A stretch of DNA of 49,567 nt from contig JAILPD010000046.1 in assembly GCA_024690445.1 (NCBI GenBank), forward strand, positions 1 to 49,567. Reading direction: 5' to 3'. Below the pieces are notes generated by a model, which ran no database searches, was not told the DNA's origin, and was given only the letters and a program-made list of their open reading frames with translations. The position numbers and the translations under genes are program-made. Positions 20,902 to 29,026 of the stretch are shown here, piece by piece; positions within the stretch are counted from its first letter, which is position 1; each line of letters opens with the position of its first letter. Origin of the DNA: Acholeplasmatales bacterium. GTDB taxonomy: Bacteria > Bacillota_I > Bacilli_A > Acholeplasmatales > Anaeroplasmataceae.

Positions 20902-20930
20902 ATTTTATCATACATTTTAGTAAAGGACAA
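20902..20930 (-). promoter_or_regulatory. Promoter of the purine operon
   Basis: On the minus strand TTGTCC (20925-20930) is followed after 17 bp by TAAAAT (20902-20907). Transcription would start near 20895, giving a leader of about 190 nt before the purKL start codon. Confidence 0.6.
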
Positions 20931-20970
20931 CATAAATCAAACCACTAGAAAAATAAAAGCACTTTCAAAA

Positions 20971-20990
20971 TTTAAATATTAATATTTAAA
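20971..20990. repeat. Perfect 20-bp palindrome upstream of the purine promoter
   Basis: TTTAAATATTAATATTTAAA is its own reverse complement, and CACTTT/AAAGTG arms (about 20960-20965 and 20988-20993) partly extend the symmetry. It lies about 40 bp upstream of the purKL -35 box. A second inverted repeat, AATATTTG/CAAATATT, is at 21017-21042. They could bind a regulator. The DNA is nearly pure AT, which raises the odds of chance symmetry. Confidence 0.6.
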
Positions 20991-21049
20991 GTGTACGATA
21001 TCACTCGAATTTCTTTAATATTTGCATTATTACACAAATATTGAATATT

Positions 21050-21080
21050 AAACAAAAGAAAAAGAGACCTAAGTCTCTCT
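21050..21080 (-). terminator. Intrinsic terminator after metG
   Basis: AGAGAC-ttag-GTCTCT (21063-21078) begins directly after the metG TAA and is followed on the minus strand by TTTTCTTTTG. It separates metG from the purine operon. Confidence 0.85.
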
Positions 21081-23008
21081 TATCTAACAATATCACCAGG
21101 ATTACACTTGTCGATATTTACTAATTCTAAATATGAATCAGCTAAATCAGAACCACATAATAACATACCATGAGATTCTTCTCCTCTTAACTTAATTGCC
21201 TTTAAGTTCTTAACGACAATAACCTTCTTGCCAACTAATTCATCAGGATTATAGAATTTCGCAATACCAGAAACAATCTGTCTTACCTCAGTTCCTAAAT
21301 CAATCTTAAATACTAAAAGCTTATCTGCCTTAGGGTGCTTTTTAGCCTCTAAAATCTTACCTACGCATAAATCAATTTTTTCAAAATCGTCGATTGTAAT
21401 TTCTGGCTTAGCCTCAACCTTTTCTTCTTCATTTTTAGCTTCAAGATTCTTTTCTTTTTCTTCTACCTGAGCCATTATTTCATTTACATCTAATCTCTTA
21501 AATAGAATTTCACAAGGTGAAACCTTATATGATTTTTCAGAGCCAAATTTAGTATCACTTAAATTAATTTTTGATGTATTTAATGCAGTATAAACCTTTG
21601 ATGAAGTAACAGGCATTGCAGGCTCTAATAATATAGAAGAAATTCTAATTGACTCTAATAAATTATAAAGTACAGTCTTTAATTCTTCCCTTCTATTTTC
21701 ATCCTTTGCTAATACCCAAGGTGCTGTTTCATCGATATATTTATTAGCAGCACGTAATGCCTTTTGAACTTCCTCTAAAGCATCAGCTACCTTAAATTGA
21801 TCCATTAACTTTTTATAATTATCAGCTGCCTCAAGAACAACATTCTTTAAGCTATCATCAAATGCAGTCTTTGTGCTTTCTTTGATTTCTTCATCACCAA
21901 AGTATTTCTTAACCATGGCAATTGTTCTAGATACTAAATTACCATATGTATTAGCTAAATCAGAATTACTTCTTTCGCATACTAATTCATAAGTAATATT
22001 ACCATCTGAAGCGAATGGAATTTCATGTAAAACATAATATCTTACAGCATCAACACCGAATAATGATACTAATTCATCTGCGTAAATAGTATTACCCTTA
22101 GACTTGCTCATCTTATTATGATTTGTTAAAATCCATGGATGACCAAATACCTGATGAGGTAAAGGTAAATCTAAACTCATTAACATAATTGGCCAATAAA
22201 TTGTATGGAATCTTAAAATATCCTTACCAATTAAATGGATATCAGCTGGCCAATATTTCTTGTATAATTCACCATTATTTCCATCAACATCATATCCTAA
22301 ACCAGTTATATAGTTTAATAACGCATCAATCCATACATAGATTACATGCTTAGGATCACTAATAACAGGAATACCCCACTTATATGAAGTACGAGATACG
22401 CATAAATCAGGAATTGGGTTCTTTAAGAAATTATTAATCATTTCATTCTTTCTTGACTCAGGCTGAATGAACATTGGATTTTCATTAATGTAATTTAATA
22501 ATCTTTCTCTATATGGTTCAAGCTTTAAGAAATAGCATTCCTCACTATTCTTAGTTACCTTAGCACCACAGTCAGGGCAACAACCATCTACTAAATCTTT
22601 CTCAGTAAAATATGATTCACAATCTACACAATAGAATCCTTCATATTTTCCTTTATAGATATCGCCCTTTGCTAGCATCTTTTCAAATGCCTTAGCAACT
22701 TGCTCCTCATGATTTTTATCAGTAGTACGAATAAAATGATCGTATTTAACATTCATCATGTCATAAGTATCTCTTAATTCCTTTGATACCTTATCAACAT
22801 GCTCTTTTGGAGTTGTACCCATCTTTAGAGCTTTTTGTTCAATCTTTTGACCATGCTCATCTGTTCCTGTTTGGAAATATGTATCATAGCCATCCTTCTT
22901 CTTATATCTTACAATACAGTCAGCTAAAATAGCCTCATATACGTTTCCAATATGTGGCTTAGATGATGTATAAGCAATTGCAGTTGTTAAATAAAACTTT
23001 TTACTCAT
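21080..23008 (-). CDS. metG: Methionyl-tRNA synthetase with C-terminal tRNA-binding domain
   Basis: MetG charges tRNA-Met. The class I HIGH motif appears as PHIGNVYEA near residue 18, and KMSKSKGNT near 295. A zinc knuckle is visible in the connective peptide (CVDC...CCPDC, residues 127-148). After the anticodon-binding helices comes a charged Glu/Lys linker near 520-540, then an EMAP/Arc1p-like OB-fold domain (residues 545-642, VGKILEAKKHPKADKLLVFKIDLG). The 642 residues and domain order match the long MetRS form of Bacilli. GGAGGGG precedes the ATG. It is flanked by its own promoter and terminator. Confidence 0.97.
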   Translation of the reverse strand: MSKKFYLTTAIAYTSSKPHIGNVYEAILADCIVRYKKKDGYDTYFQTGTDEHGQKIEQKALKMGTTPKEHVDKVSKELRDTYDMMNVKYDHFIRTTDKNHEEQVAKAFEKMLAKGDIYKGKYEGFYCVDCESYFTEKDLVDGCCPDCGAKVTKNSEECYFLKLEPYRERLLNYINENPMFIQPESRKNEMINNFLKNPIPDLCVSRTSYKWGIPVISDPKHVIYVWIDALLNYITGLGYDVDGNNGELYKKYWPADIHLIGKDILRFHTIYWPIMLMSLDLPLPHQVFGHPWILTNHNKMSKSKGNTIYADELVSLFGVDAVRYYVLHEIPFASDGNITYELVCERSNSDLANTYGNLVSRTIAMVKKYFGDEEIKESTKTAFDDSLKNVVLEAADNYKKLMDQFKVADALEEVQKALRAANKYIDETAPWVLAKDENRREELKTVLYNLLESIRISSILLEPAMPVTSSKVYTALNTSKINLSDTKFGSEKSYKVSPCEILFKRLDVNEIMAQVEEKEKNLEAKNEEEKVEAKPEITIDDFEKIDLCVGKILEAKKHPKADKLLVFKIDLGTEVRQIVSGIAKFYNPDELVGKKVIVVKNLKAIKLRGEESHGMLLCGSDLADSYLELVNIDKCNPGDIVR

Positions 23009-23041
23009 ATTATCCCCTCCAAAGAAAATAAATACGCGAAT

Positions 23042-23070
23042 ATTATATCAAAAATAATATAATTATTCAA
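23042..23070 (-). promoter_or_regulatory. Promoter of metG
   Basis: TTGAAT (23065-23070) is followed after 17 bp by TATAAT (23042-23047), with a TG extended -10 just before it. The leader to the ATG is only about 30 bases, so no T-box fits. Confidence 0.75.
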
Positions 23071-23087
23071 TATAACCTATAATAAAC

Positions 23088-23111
23088 AAAATGCCGCATA
23101 CACGGCATTTT
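23088..23111 (-). terminator. Intrinsic terminator after the P-type ATPase
   Basis: AAAATGCCG and CGGCATTTT form a 9-bp stem with a 6-base loop, 4 bp after the ATPase stop codon. A short T-rich stretch follows. Confidence 0.85.
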
Positions 23112-23115
23112 ATCA

Positions 23116-26100
23116 TTACCACTTATTAATAAGTTTTCCGATATTATCGAATTGTTTCTTAACCCATGGAATAGCGTATTGATATAGACGCATCAATGGA
23201 CCTGCAGATAAACATAATGCAAGTAAGAAAATTACATTTGTAACACTTAACGCAGTAACAATACCACCTGTAGATGTTACAACAGATACTTCAAAAGTAG
23301 TCTTATAGTCACCTAACTGTAAGTAATATTTATCATCCTTACTGTAATATGTTTCAACTAATTCTGTACCAATTGAATGTTCATAATCTGTATAATATCC
23401 ACCAATTACATAATGTAAATCTTCACTTATAGAAATTGATGGTGCGAACTGAGTTTCATTTAATGAAATCTTAGTATCAGAGTCAGTTAAATATTCGTTA
23501 GTATCAATTACTTGTGTTAATGAATATTCAGACTTATCAGCGTCAACCTTATAAGATAATGGTGTTACACCAGAATGTACATTAATTTCATATCCATTCT
23601 TATCGAAGAATCCCTTAAAGTCATCTTCATAGAAGTTTTCAAACTTGAAATCTTTAATTAAATAATCATCTAATTTAATATCATTTAAGTTTGGATCTCC
23701 TGGATTAATAACACTTGGTAAATAATCATATACATTCAAATATACAGCATCATAAGCTGAGAAATATGTATAATAAACCTTATTGTTATTTCCATCAAGC
23801 TTATAAATCGTATAAGCATAAGAATCTCTCATGTTTACAAATTCATCAACTTTATCCTTAGTACCATATAATTCAAATACATTTTTACCAGATGAAATAC
23901 CATCAAAATATAGACGTCTTGGTTCAACACCAGCTGTTCTTACATTACCGGTCGATGATACAACAGGCATAGATACCCTATAAGTACCACCTTCAGAACC
24001 ATCATTCATAATCTTTTTAATAGTGTCACCATTAATTAATAATTCTAATGTATTAGGATTAATAGTGATTTGAGTTGAATCACCTGTGAAAATTTGAGAA
24101 ATACTACTACTTACTGGATAATATCCATCATCATCAACAACACCATTAAAGATATACTTGTTATTCTCTATTTCTACCTTTGGTAAAATTGAATATTGGC
24201 GCTTTGCGTCCTTTTCAACGTATGTACCATATTCAATCTTGAAATCATAATAACTATCATCCTTAGTTAATGTTGTATATAGAGGATTATCATAATTCTT
24301 TAAGAATACATTACCATGACTATCAACAATTAAATCATCTTCAATTCCATCATAATATGCAACATCATTAATTAAATATCCACCAGCAAAAATCTTGCCA
24401 GTATTATTATAACTAATTGTTGGAATATTAATTAAAATATCAGTTTCTTCACCATTGATTGCGTAATAATTCACTAATGTAGCATCCTTATTAGGATCTT
24501 TAGACTTAGATAAACGAGTTAATACCTTCTTATCGCCATCTGCTCTAATATTAGTAATTCTTCCATCCATTACGAAGTAATTACCTGTAGATATACTAAT
24601 TTCAGGGAATTCCTTCATATATGTGAAATCTTGATTCTCGGAATAATAATCAAATAATGATACTACAGGTCTAAATTCTAGTAAGTTAGGTAACATAATT
24701 ATCACTATTAAGAAAATTGTATAGCATGTAGTAAATAATATTTTTCTTAATGTAGTAAATGGACGACATGCTTTAAATAATACCATCAAACTTGTATGAG
24801 AGGCAGTAATTACAATAATTGTAGTTAAACTCTTATCATCTAAGTGTAATGTGTCGCTTAAGATAAAGATTATTAATGATAGCATTGTAATAACTAGCGC
24901 ACCCGGCAAGGCTTTCTTAATAACGTTACTTAAGAACTTACCTTGGAATGTTCTATTATTTGGTTCATTAACTAAGATTAATGATGGAATACCAATTGCT
25001 AAAATATCAATAATAATTAATTGCTTTGGAGTAATAGGATATACTCCTGTAAAAATAGCAACTATTGCAAGTAATAATGAGAAAATTGTCTTAGTTAAGA
25101 AAAGTGAAGCAACAGATGTAACGTTGTTAATAACTCTTCTTCCTTCTGCAACTACACTAGGCATTGATCCAAAGTCAGAATCTAATAATACTAAGTGTGA
25201 GCATGATCTAGTAGCTTCACTACCAGAACCTAATGCAATTGAACAGTCAGCTGCTCTTAAAGCTAAAATATCGTTAACACCATCACCTGTCATCGCAACG
25301 CACTTTTCAGCGTGTTGTAATGCTAAAACGATAATTCTCTTTTGACTAGGTGATACACGTCCAAATACAGTATATTTTAAAGCTGCACGTGCAACTTCAT
25401 TATCATCCATACCTTCTAACGATATAAAGTTAATTGCGTTAGGAACACCAGCACGTTCTGCAATCTTTGAAACGGTAATAGGGTTATCACCTGAAATAAC
25501 CTTAACTTCTACACCAGACTCTTTAAAATACTGAATTGTAGAAATTGCATTTTGTCTAATGTTATCCTCAATTAAAATCATTGAAACAACAGTCATTTCA
25601 CCGTCTGGAAGTGCGTTATTTTCAATATAACCAGGAATATATGCTAAGCAAAGTACTCTATATCCAAGCTTTGCATATTTTTCAACATCTTTAGAAACAC
25701 TCTTATATGTGCTACCTAATACAAATTCAGGAGCACCTAATGCAAATGTTCCATATTTATCAAATGTAACAGCTTGGAATTTTCTTTGAGATGAAAAAGG
25801 AATAGTACCTGTAAATTTCATTCTCTTACTTAATCCAAACTTATTAATTAATGCATCAGATGTCATATTTCTATCTGGTAAAGCATTTAAAATAGCTGAA
25901 ACAATATTCTTAGTTGCTAAACCAGCAATTTGTTCATAATCAATTACATTTTTAACAACCATTGTACCATCAGTAATTGTTCCTGTTTTATCCAAACAAA
26001 TACAATTTACTCTGGCAAGCATTTCAATACAATATAAATCCTGAACTAATACATTCTTTTGTCCTAATCTAATAACACCTACATAAAGGGCAATAGATGA

Positions 26101-27258
26101 CATCAAGAACAATCCAGAAGGAATCATACCTACCATTGCACCAGCTGTTCTTCTAATATTATTAAATAGAGAAACATCTTGGTTAAAATACATTCTTAAG
26201 AATAGTAAGAAACCAAAAATGATAACTGGAATAAACATGAATTTAATAATTCTATTTAATGATATTAACAAATCACTCTTTGGCTTTTTATACATCTTAG
26301 CTTGGCTAGATAATTGTTCAATATAATTATCTCTACCAACCTTATCAACCTTAGCAGCACATTTGCCAGAAATAACAAATGAACCAGAAAGTAATTCATC
26401 TCCAACTTTCTTAATAATTGAGTCAGACTCACCGGTTAATAGAGATTCATTAACTTCAATTTGACCAGAAACCACTATTGAGTCAGCACATATTTGCTTA
26501 CCACTTTCTAGTAGCATGATATCATCTAATACAACTTCTTCAGTTGGTATTTCCTTTACCACACCATTACGCATAACGAATACACTTGATTCGTTCATTA
26601 ATGACAAGCTTTCAATAGTCTTCTTTGCTCTAATTTCTTGAATAGTACCAATAGTAATATTAATAATAACAATTAATAAGAATGATAAATCTGTTATTGG
26701 TTCAAATCTCTTATATGCAATTGCGATAATAATCAAAATCGCAGCTAAAGCAAATACTAAGAAGTTGAAAAATGAAATTACATTACCAGCAATTATTCTT
26801 CCAATAGACTTTGTCTTTTTACCAGTTGTCTTATTTACTCTTTCATCAATAATTCTTTGTTCAACAATTTCAGTTGGTAAACCAAATTCAGGATCAACAT
26901 CATATCTCTTTAAAATAGATGGATTCTTTCTTAAATCTCTTCTATGAGCACGAATCTTCTTTTGTGTTTCCTTCTGAATCTTTTTATTCATTTTGGCTTC
27001 TGCTCTTTGAATTCTTTTTCTCTCAGCTTCAGGTAAAAATTCAACTTCATCTATAACCTTAGCTTTAGATTCAATCTCTTCATCAGATGGAAGACCAGCT
27101 AATGCAGCATCTTTTTTTCTAAATTCATCAAGAGCGTCTACGTCATAACCATCCTCTAATGTTGTTTCATCGGCTTTAAGATCTTCTTCAGAATTTTTAG
27201 CTAGATATTCAGTTAATTCTTGTTCATTTAATTCTTCTAGTTTAGAATTCTTTTTCAT
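23116..27258 (-). CDS. CtpE-like cation-transporting P-type ATPase with a giant extracytoplasmic insert
   Basis: The core is a P-type ATPase: actuator loop LTGESDS near residue 273, phosphorylation site DKTGTITDG with Asp near 421, and hinge TGDGVNDILALRAAD near 659. Segments around NVISFFNFLVFALAAILII and SLFLTKTIFSLLLAIVAIF resemble the CtpE/YfgQ-type branch, which in mycobacteria is linked to calcium uptake; the ion here is unproven. Two parts are unusual. The first 150 residues are a very charged cytoplasmic tail, and about 455 residues (865-1322) lie between the penultimate and last membrane spans, where the core would place only a loop; this part is rich in Tyr, Asp and Asn. A final span lies at about 1331-1352. 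I choose ATG 27258 (GAGGTG at 6-base spacing) over an in-frame GTG 9 bases upstream. It overlaps mrnC by 17 bp in another frame. Confidence 0.88.
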   Translation of the reverse strand: MKKNSKLEELNEQELTEYLAKNSEEDLKADETTLEDGYDVDALDEFRKKDAALAGLPSDEEIESKAKVIDEVEFLPEAERKRIQRAEAKMNKKIQKETQKKIRAHRRDLRKNPSILKRYDVDPEFGLPTEIVEQRIIDERVNKTTGKKTKSIGRIIAGNVISFFNFLVFALAAILIIIAIAYKRFEPITDLSFLLIVIINITIGTIQEIRAKKTIESLSLMNESSVFVMRNGVVKEIPTEEVVLDDIMLLESGKQICADSIVVSGQIEVNESLLTGESDSIIKKVGDELLSGSFVISGKCAAKVDKVGRDNYIEQLSSQAKMYKKPKSDLLISLNRIIKFMFIPVIIFGFLLFLRMYFNQDVSLFNNIRRTAGAMVGMIPSGLFLMSSIALYVGVIRLGQKNVLVQDLYCIEMLARVNCICLDKTGTITDGTMVVKNVIDYEQIAGLATKNIVSAILNALPDRNMTSDALINKFGLSKRMKFTGTIPFSSQRKFQAVTFDKYGTFALGAPEFVLGSTYKSVSKDVEKYAKLGYRVLCLAYIPGYIENNALPDGEMTVVSMILIEDNIRQNAISTIQYFKESGVEVKVISGDNPITVSKIAERAGVPNAINFISLEGMDDNEVARAALKYTVFGRVSPSQKRIIVLALQHAEKCVAMTGDGVNDILALRAADCSIALGSGSEATRSCSHLVLLDSDFGSMPSVVAEGRRVINNVTSVASLFLTKTIFSLLLAIVAIFTGVYPITPKQLIIIDILAIGIPSLILVNEPNNRTFQGKFLSNVIKKALPGALVITMLSLIIFILSDTLHLDDKSLTTIIVITASHTSLMVLFKACRPFTTLRKILFTTCYTIFLIVIIMLPNLLEFRPVVSLFDYYSENQDFTYMKEFPEISISTGNYFVMDGRITNIRADGDKKVLTRLSKSKDPNKDATLVNYYAINGEETDILINIPTISYNNTGKIFAGGYLINDVAYYDGIEDDLIVDSHGNVFLKNYDNPLYTTLTKDDSYYDFKIEYGTYVEKDAKRQYSILPKVEIENNKYIFNGVVDDDGYYPVSSSISQIFTGDSTQITINPNTLELLINGDTIKKIMNDGSEGGTYRVSMPVVSSTGNVRTAGVEPRRLYFDGISSGKNVFELYGTKDKVDEFVNMRDSYAYTIYKLDGNNNKVYYTYFSAYDAVYLNVYDYLPSVINPGDPNLNDIKLDDYLIKDFKFENFYEDDFKGFFDKNGYEINVHSGVTPLSYKVDADKSEYSLTQVIDTNEYLTDSDTKISLNETQFAPSISISEDLHYVIGGYYTDYEHSIGTELVETYYSKDDKYYLQLGDYKTTFEVSVVTSTGGIVTALSVTNVIFLLALCLSAGPLMRLYQYAIPWVKKQFDNIGKLINKW

Positions 27259-27643
27259 CCTTTTCACCTCTTAACTTAATACATAAATTAATTAGTTCTT
27301 CCAATCTTTGAATATTTTCATCGAGATATAAATATCCCATTAAAGCTTCAAAGCCAGTAGCATCTAGATAATCCTTAAGCTCTAAATTCTTTCTTGAACT
27401 ATTAACATGAGAATTTCTTCCACGCTTAAAAATCATCAATTCATTTTCGTTTAATATATTCATTTCTAAAAACTTATGAATACAATATGCTTGTCCTTCA
27501 CCACTTGTATATTTAATAACATGCTTATGTAAATCATTAACCTTTGTATATCCTAATGATAACACATATTTTCTAATATATATCTCATAAATTGCATCAC
27601 CAATATAAGCAAGTGAAAGACCATTATAAGAATTTGCAGTCAT
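27242..27643 (-). CDS. mrnC: Mini-ribonuclease III
   Basis: MrnC is an RNase III-like catalytic domain without a dsRNA-binding domain; in Bacillus it matures 23S rRNA. The signature LAYIGDAIYEIYIRKYV near residue 10-26 holds the metal-binding Asp, and the second motif YLDATGFEALMGYLYL near 92-107 holds the partner acidic residue. I start at ATG 27643, which has GGAAG 8 bases upstream and overlaps the cysS stop by one base (TAATG); an ATG 15 bases upstream has no ribosome binding site. The protein is then 133 residues, typical of the family. The cysS-mrnC pairing matches Bacillus, but rlmB has moved about 11 kb away. Confidence 0.94.
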   Translation of the reverse strand: MTANSYNGLSLAYIGDAIYEIYIRKYVLSLGYTKVNDLHKHVIKYTSGEGQAYCIHKFLEMNILNENELMIFKRGRNSHVNSSRKNLELKDYLDATGFEALMGYLYLDENIQRLEELINLCIKLRGEKDEKEF

Positions 27644-28971
27644 TATAGAATCTTCCATTCAATTAACTTATTACGATAAATATCAGCAGTTTCGAAATCT
27701 TTATTATTTCTAGCTTCCATCCACTTAGAATATGCATCTAATTGCTCTTGATTCATTTCTTCTACAAATAAATTAATACCTAATACATCAAAAATAGTCT
27801 TAAAAGTATTTAATTTAATAGCTGTTTCTTCATAGTTCTTAGAACGTAAATTAGTATTAATTTCCTTAACAATATCAGTTACTAAAGTTAATACATTTTG
27901 AACATTGAAATCCTGATTCATATATTCTTTAAATTTTTCAATATCAGAATCAGAAACCTTATCTGTTAATTTATTCTCATATTGTAAAGTGTATAAGGCC
28001 TGCTTATAAGCTCTTTGCCACTTATCATATTCCTTAACATATTGATTCTTTAAATCTTCACTATAAGAAATAATGGAACGATATGGAGAGAATAAAATTA
28101 AGCTTCTTAAAATCATTCCATCCTTTTTAGATTCTAAATCCTTAACATAAATAACATTTCCTAAAGACTTAGACATCTTCTCACCAGCTAAATCAAGTCT
28201 TCCAACATGAATCCAATATTTGGCTAAATGAGTCTTATATAATGCTTCAAATTGAGCAATTTCATTTTCATGATGAGGAAACTTCAAGTCCATTCCTCCA
28301 CCATGGATATCTAAACCATTACCAAATAACTTATGGTTCATAACAACACATTCAGTATGCCAACCAGGTCTACCAGCACCAAATGGAGAATCCCACTTAA
28401 TACCTTCATCAGTCTTCTTCCATAATGCAAAATCTAGTGGTGATTCCTTCTTTGAATCAACTGAGATTCTAGCTCCTGATTCCAAATCCTCAGTTACTTG
28501 ATTAGAAAGACAACCATAATCATCTATCTTAGAAACTCTAAAGAAAACATCTCCATCAACATTATATGCATAACCTTTTTCAATTAATTCTTGAATAAAA
28601 GAAATCATTTCTTGAATATAATCTGTTGCGTGAGGTATTAAATCTGGCTTTGATGAACCAACCTCTTTAACAGAATCAAAATAAGCATTCTCATAGAATG
28701 TTGCGATTTCTTTTTCAGTCTTCTTTTGTTCTAATGCTTTTTTAATAATTTTATCGTCTACATCTGTAATATTTGAAGCATAAGTCACATCATAGCCAAT
28801 GAACTTCAAATATCTTCTCATCATATCGTAGAAAATAACAGGTCTAGCATTACCAATATGAATGTAGTTGTAAACTGTAGGTCCACAAACATACATATTT
28901 ACCTTATTTCCATTTTGAGGAACAAATTCCTCCATCTTATTTGTAAGTGAATTATAAATTGTTAGTCCCAT
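27643..28971 (-). CDS. cysS: Cysteinyl-tRNA synthetase
   Basis: CysS charges tRNA-Cys. The protein starts MGLTIYNSLTNKMEEF, followed by the zinc/active-site Cys in MYVCGPTVYNYIHIGNARP. The other zinc ligands are in WHTECVVMN and the HGGGMDLKFPHHENE region near 225-240, and KMSKSLGN is near 265. I start at ATG 28971 with GGAGAG 5 bases upstream; an upstream in-frame start 36 bases earlier lacks support and overlaps the preceding terminator. The resulting 442 residues are close to the usual 460. It overlaps mrnC by one base. Confidence 0.96.
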   Translation of the reverse strand: MGLTIYNSLTNKMEEFVPQNGNKVNMYVCGPTVYNYIHIGNARPVIFYDMMRRYLKFIGYDVTYASNITDVDDKIIKKALEQKKTEKEIATFYENAYFDSVKEVGSSKPDLIPHATDYIQEMISFIQELIEKGYAYNVDGDVFFRVSKIDDYGCLSNQVTEDLESGARISVDSKKESPLDFALWKKTDEGIKWDSPFGAGRPGWHTECVVMNHKLFGNGLDIHGGGMDLKFPHHENEIAQFEALYKTHLAKYWIHVGRLDLAGEKMSKSLGNVIYVKDLESKKDGMILRSLILFSPYRSIISYSEDLKNQYVKEYDKWQRAYKQALYTLQYENKLTDKVSDSDIEKFKEYMNQDFNVQNVLTLVTDIVKEINTNLRSKNYEETAIKLNTFKTIFDVLGINLFVEEMNQEQLDAYSKWMEARNNKDFETADIYRNKLIEWKIL

Positions 28972-28993
28972 ATAATCTCTCCTTATATATAGT

Positions 28994-29014
28994 GGAAAAA
29001 GAGCCAAAGGCTCT
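28994..29014 (-). terminator. Intrinsic terminator after the lipoprotein gene
   Basis: AGAGCC-ttt-GGCTCT (29000-29014, minus-strand reading) followed by TTTTCC. It lies between the lipoprotein stop and the cysS start. No clear cysS promoter was found downstream of it, so cysS may depend on read-through or a weak TATATA box. Confidence 0.75.
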
Positions 29015-29026
29015 ATATTCCGTTTT

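Noticed and set aside
24851..25345. 164-codon plus-strand open frame inside the P-type ATPase gene
   Set aside because: It is antisense to conserved ATPase motifs (hinge and membrane spans), has no ribosome binding site or family signature, and is explained by codon bias in the real gene.
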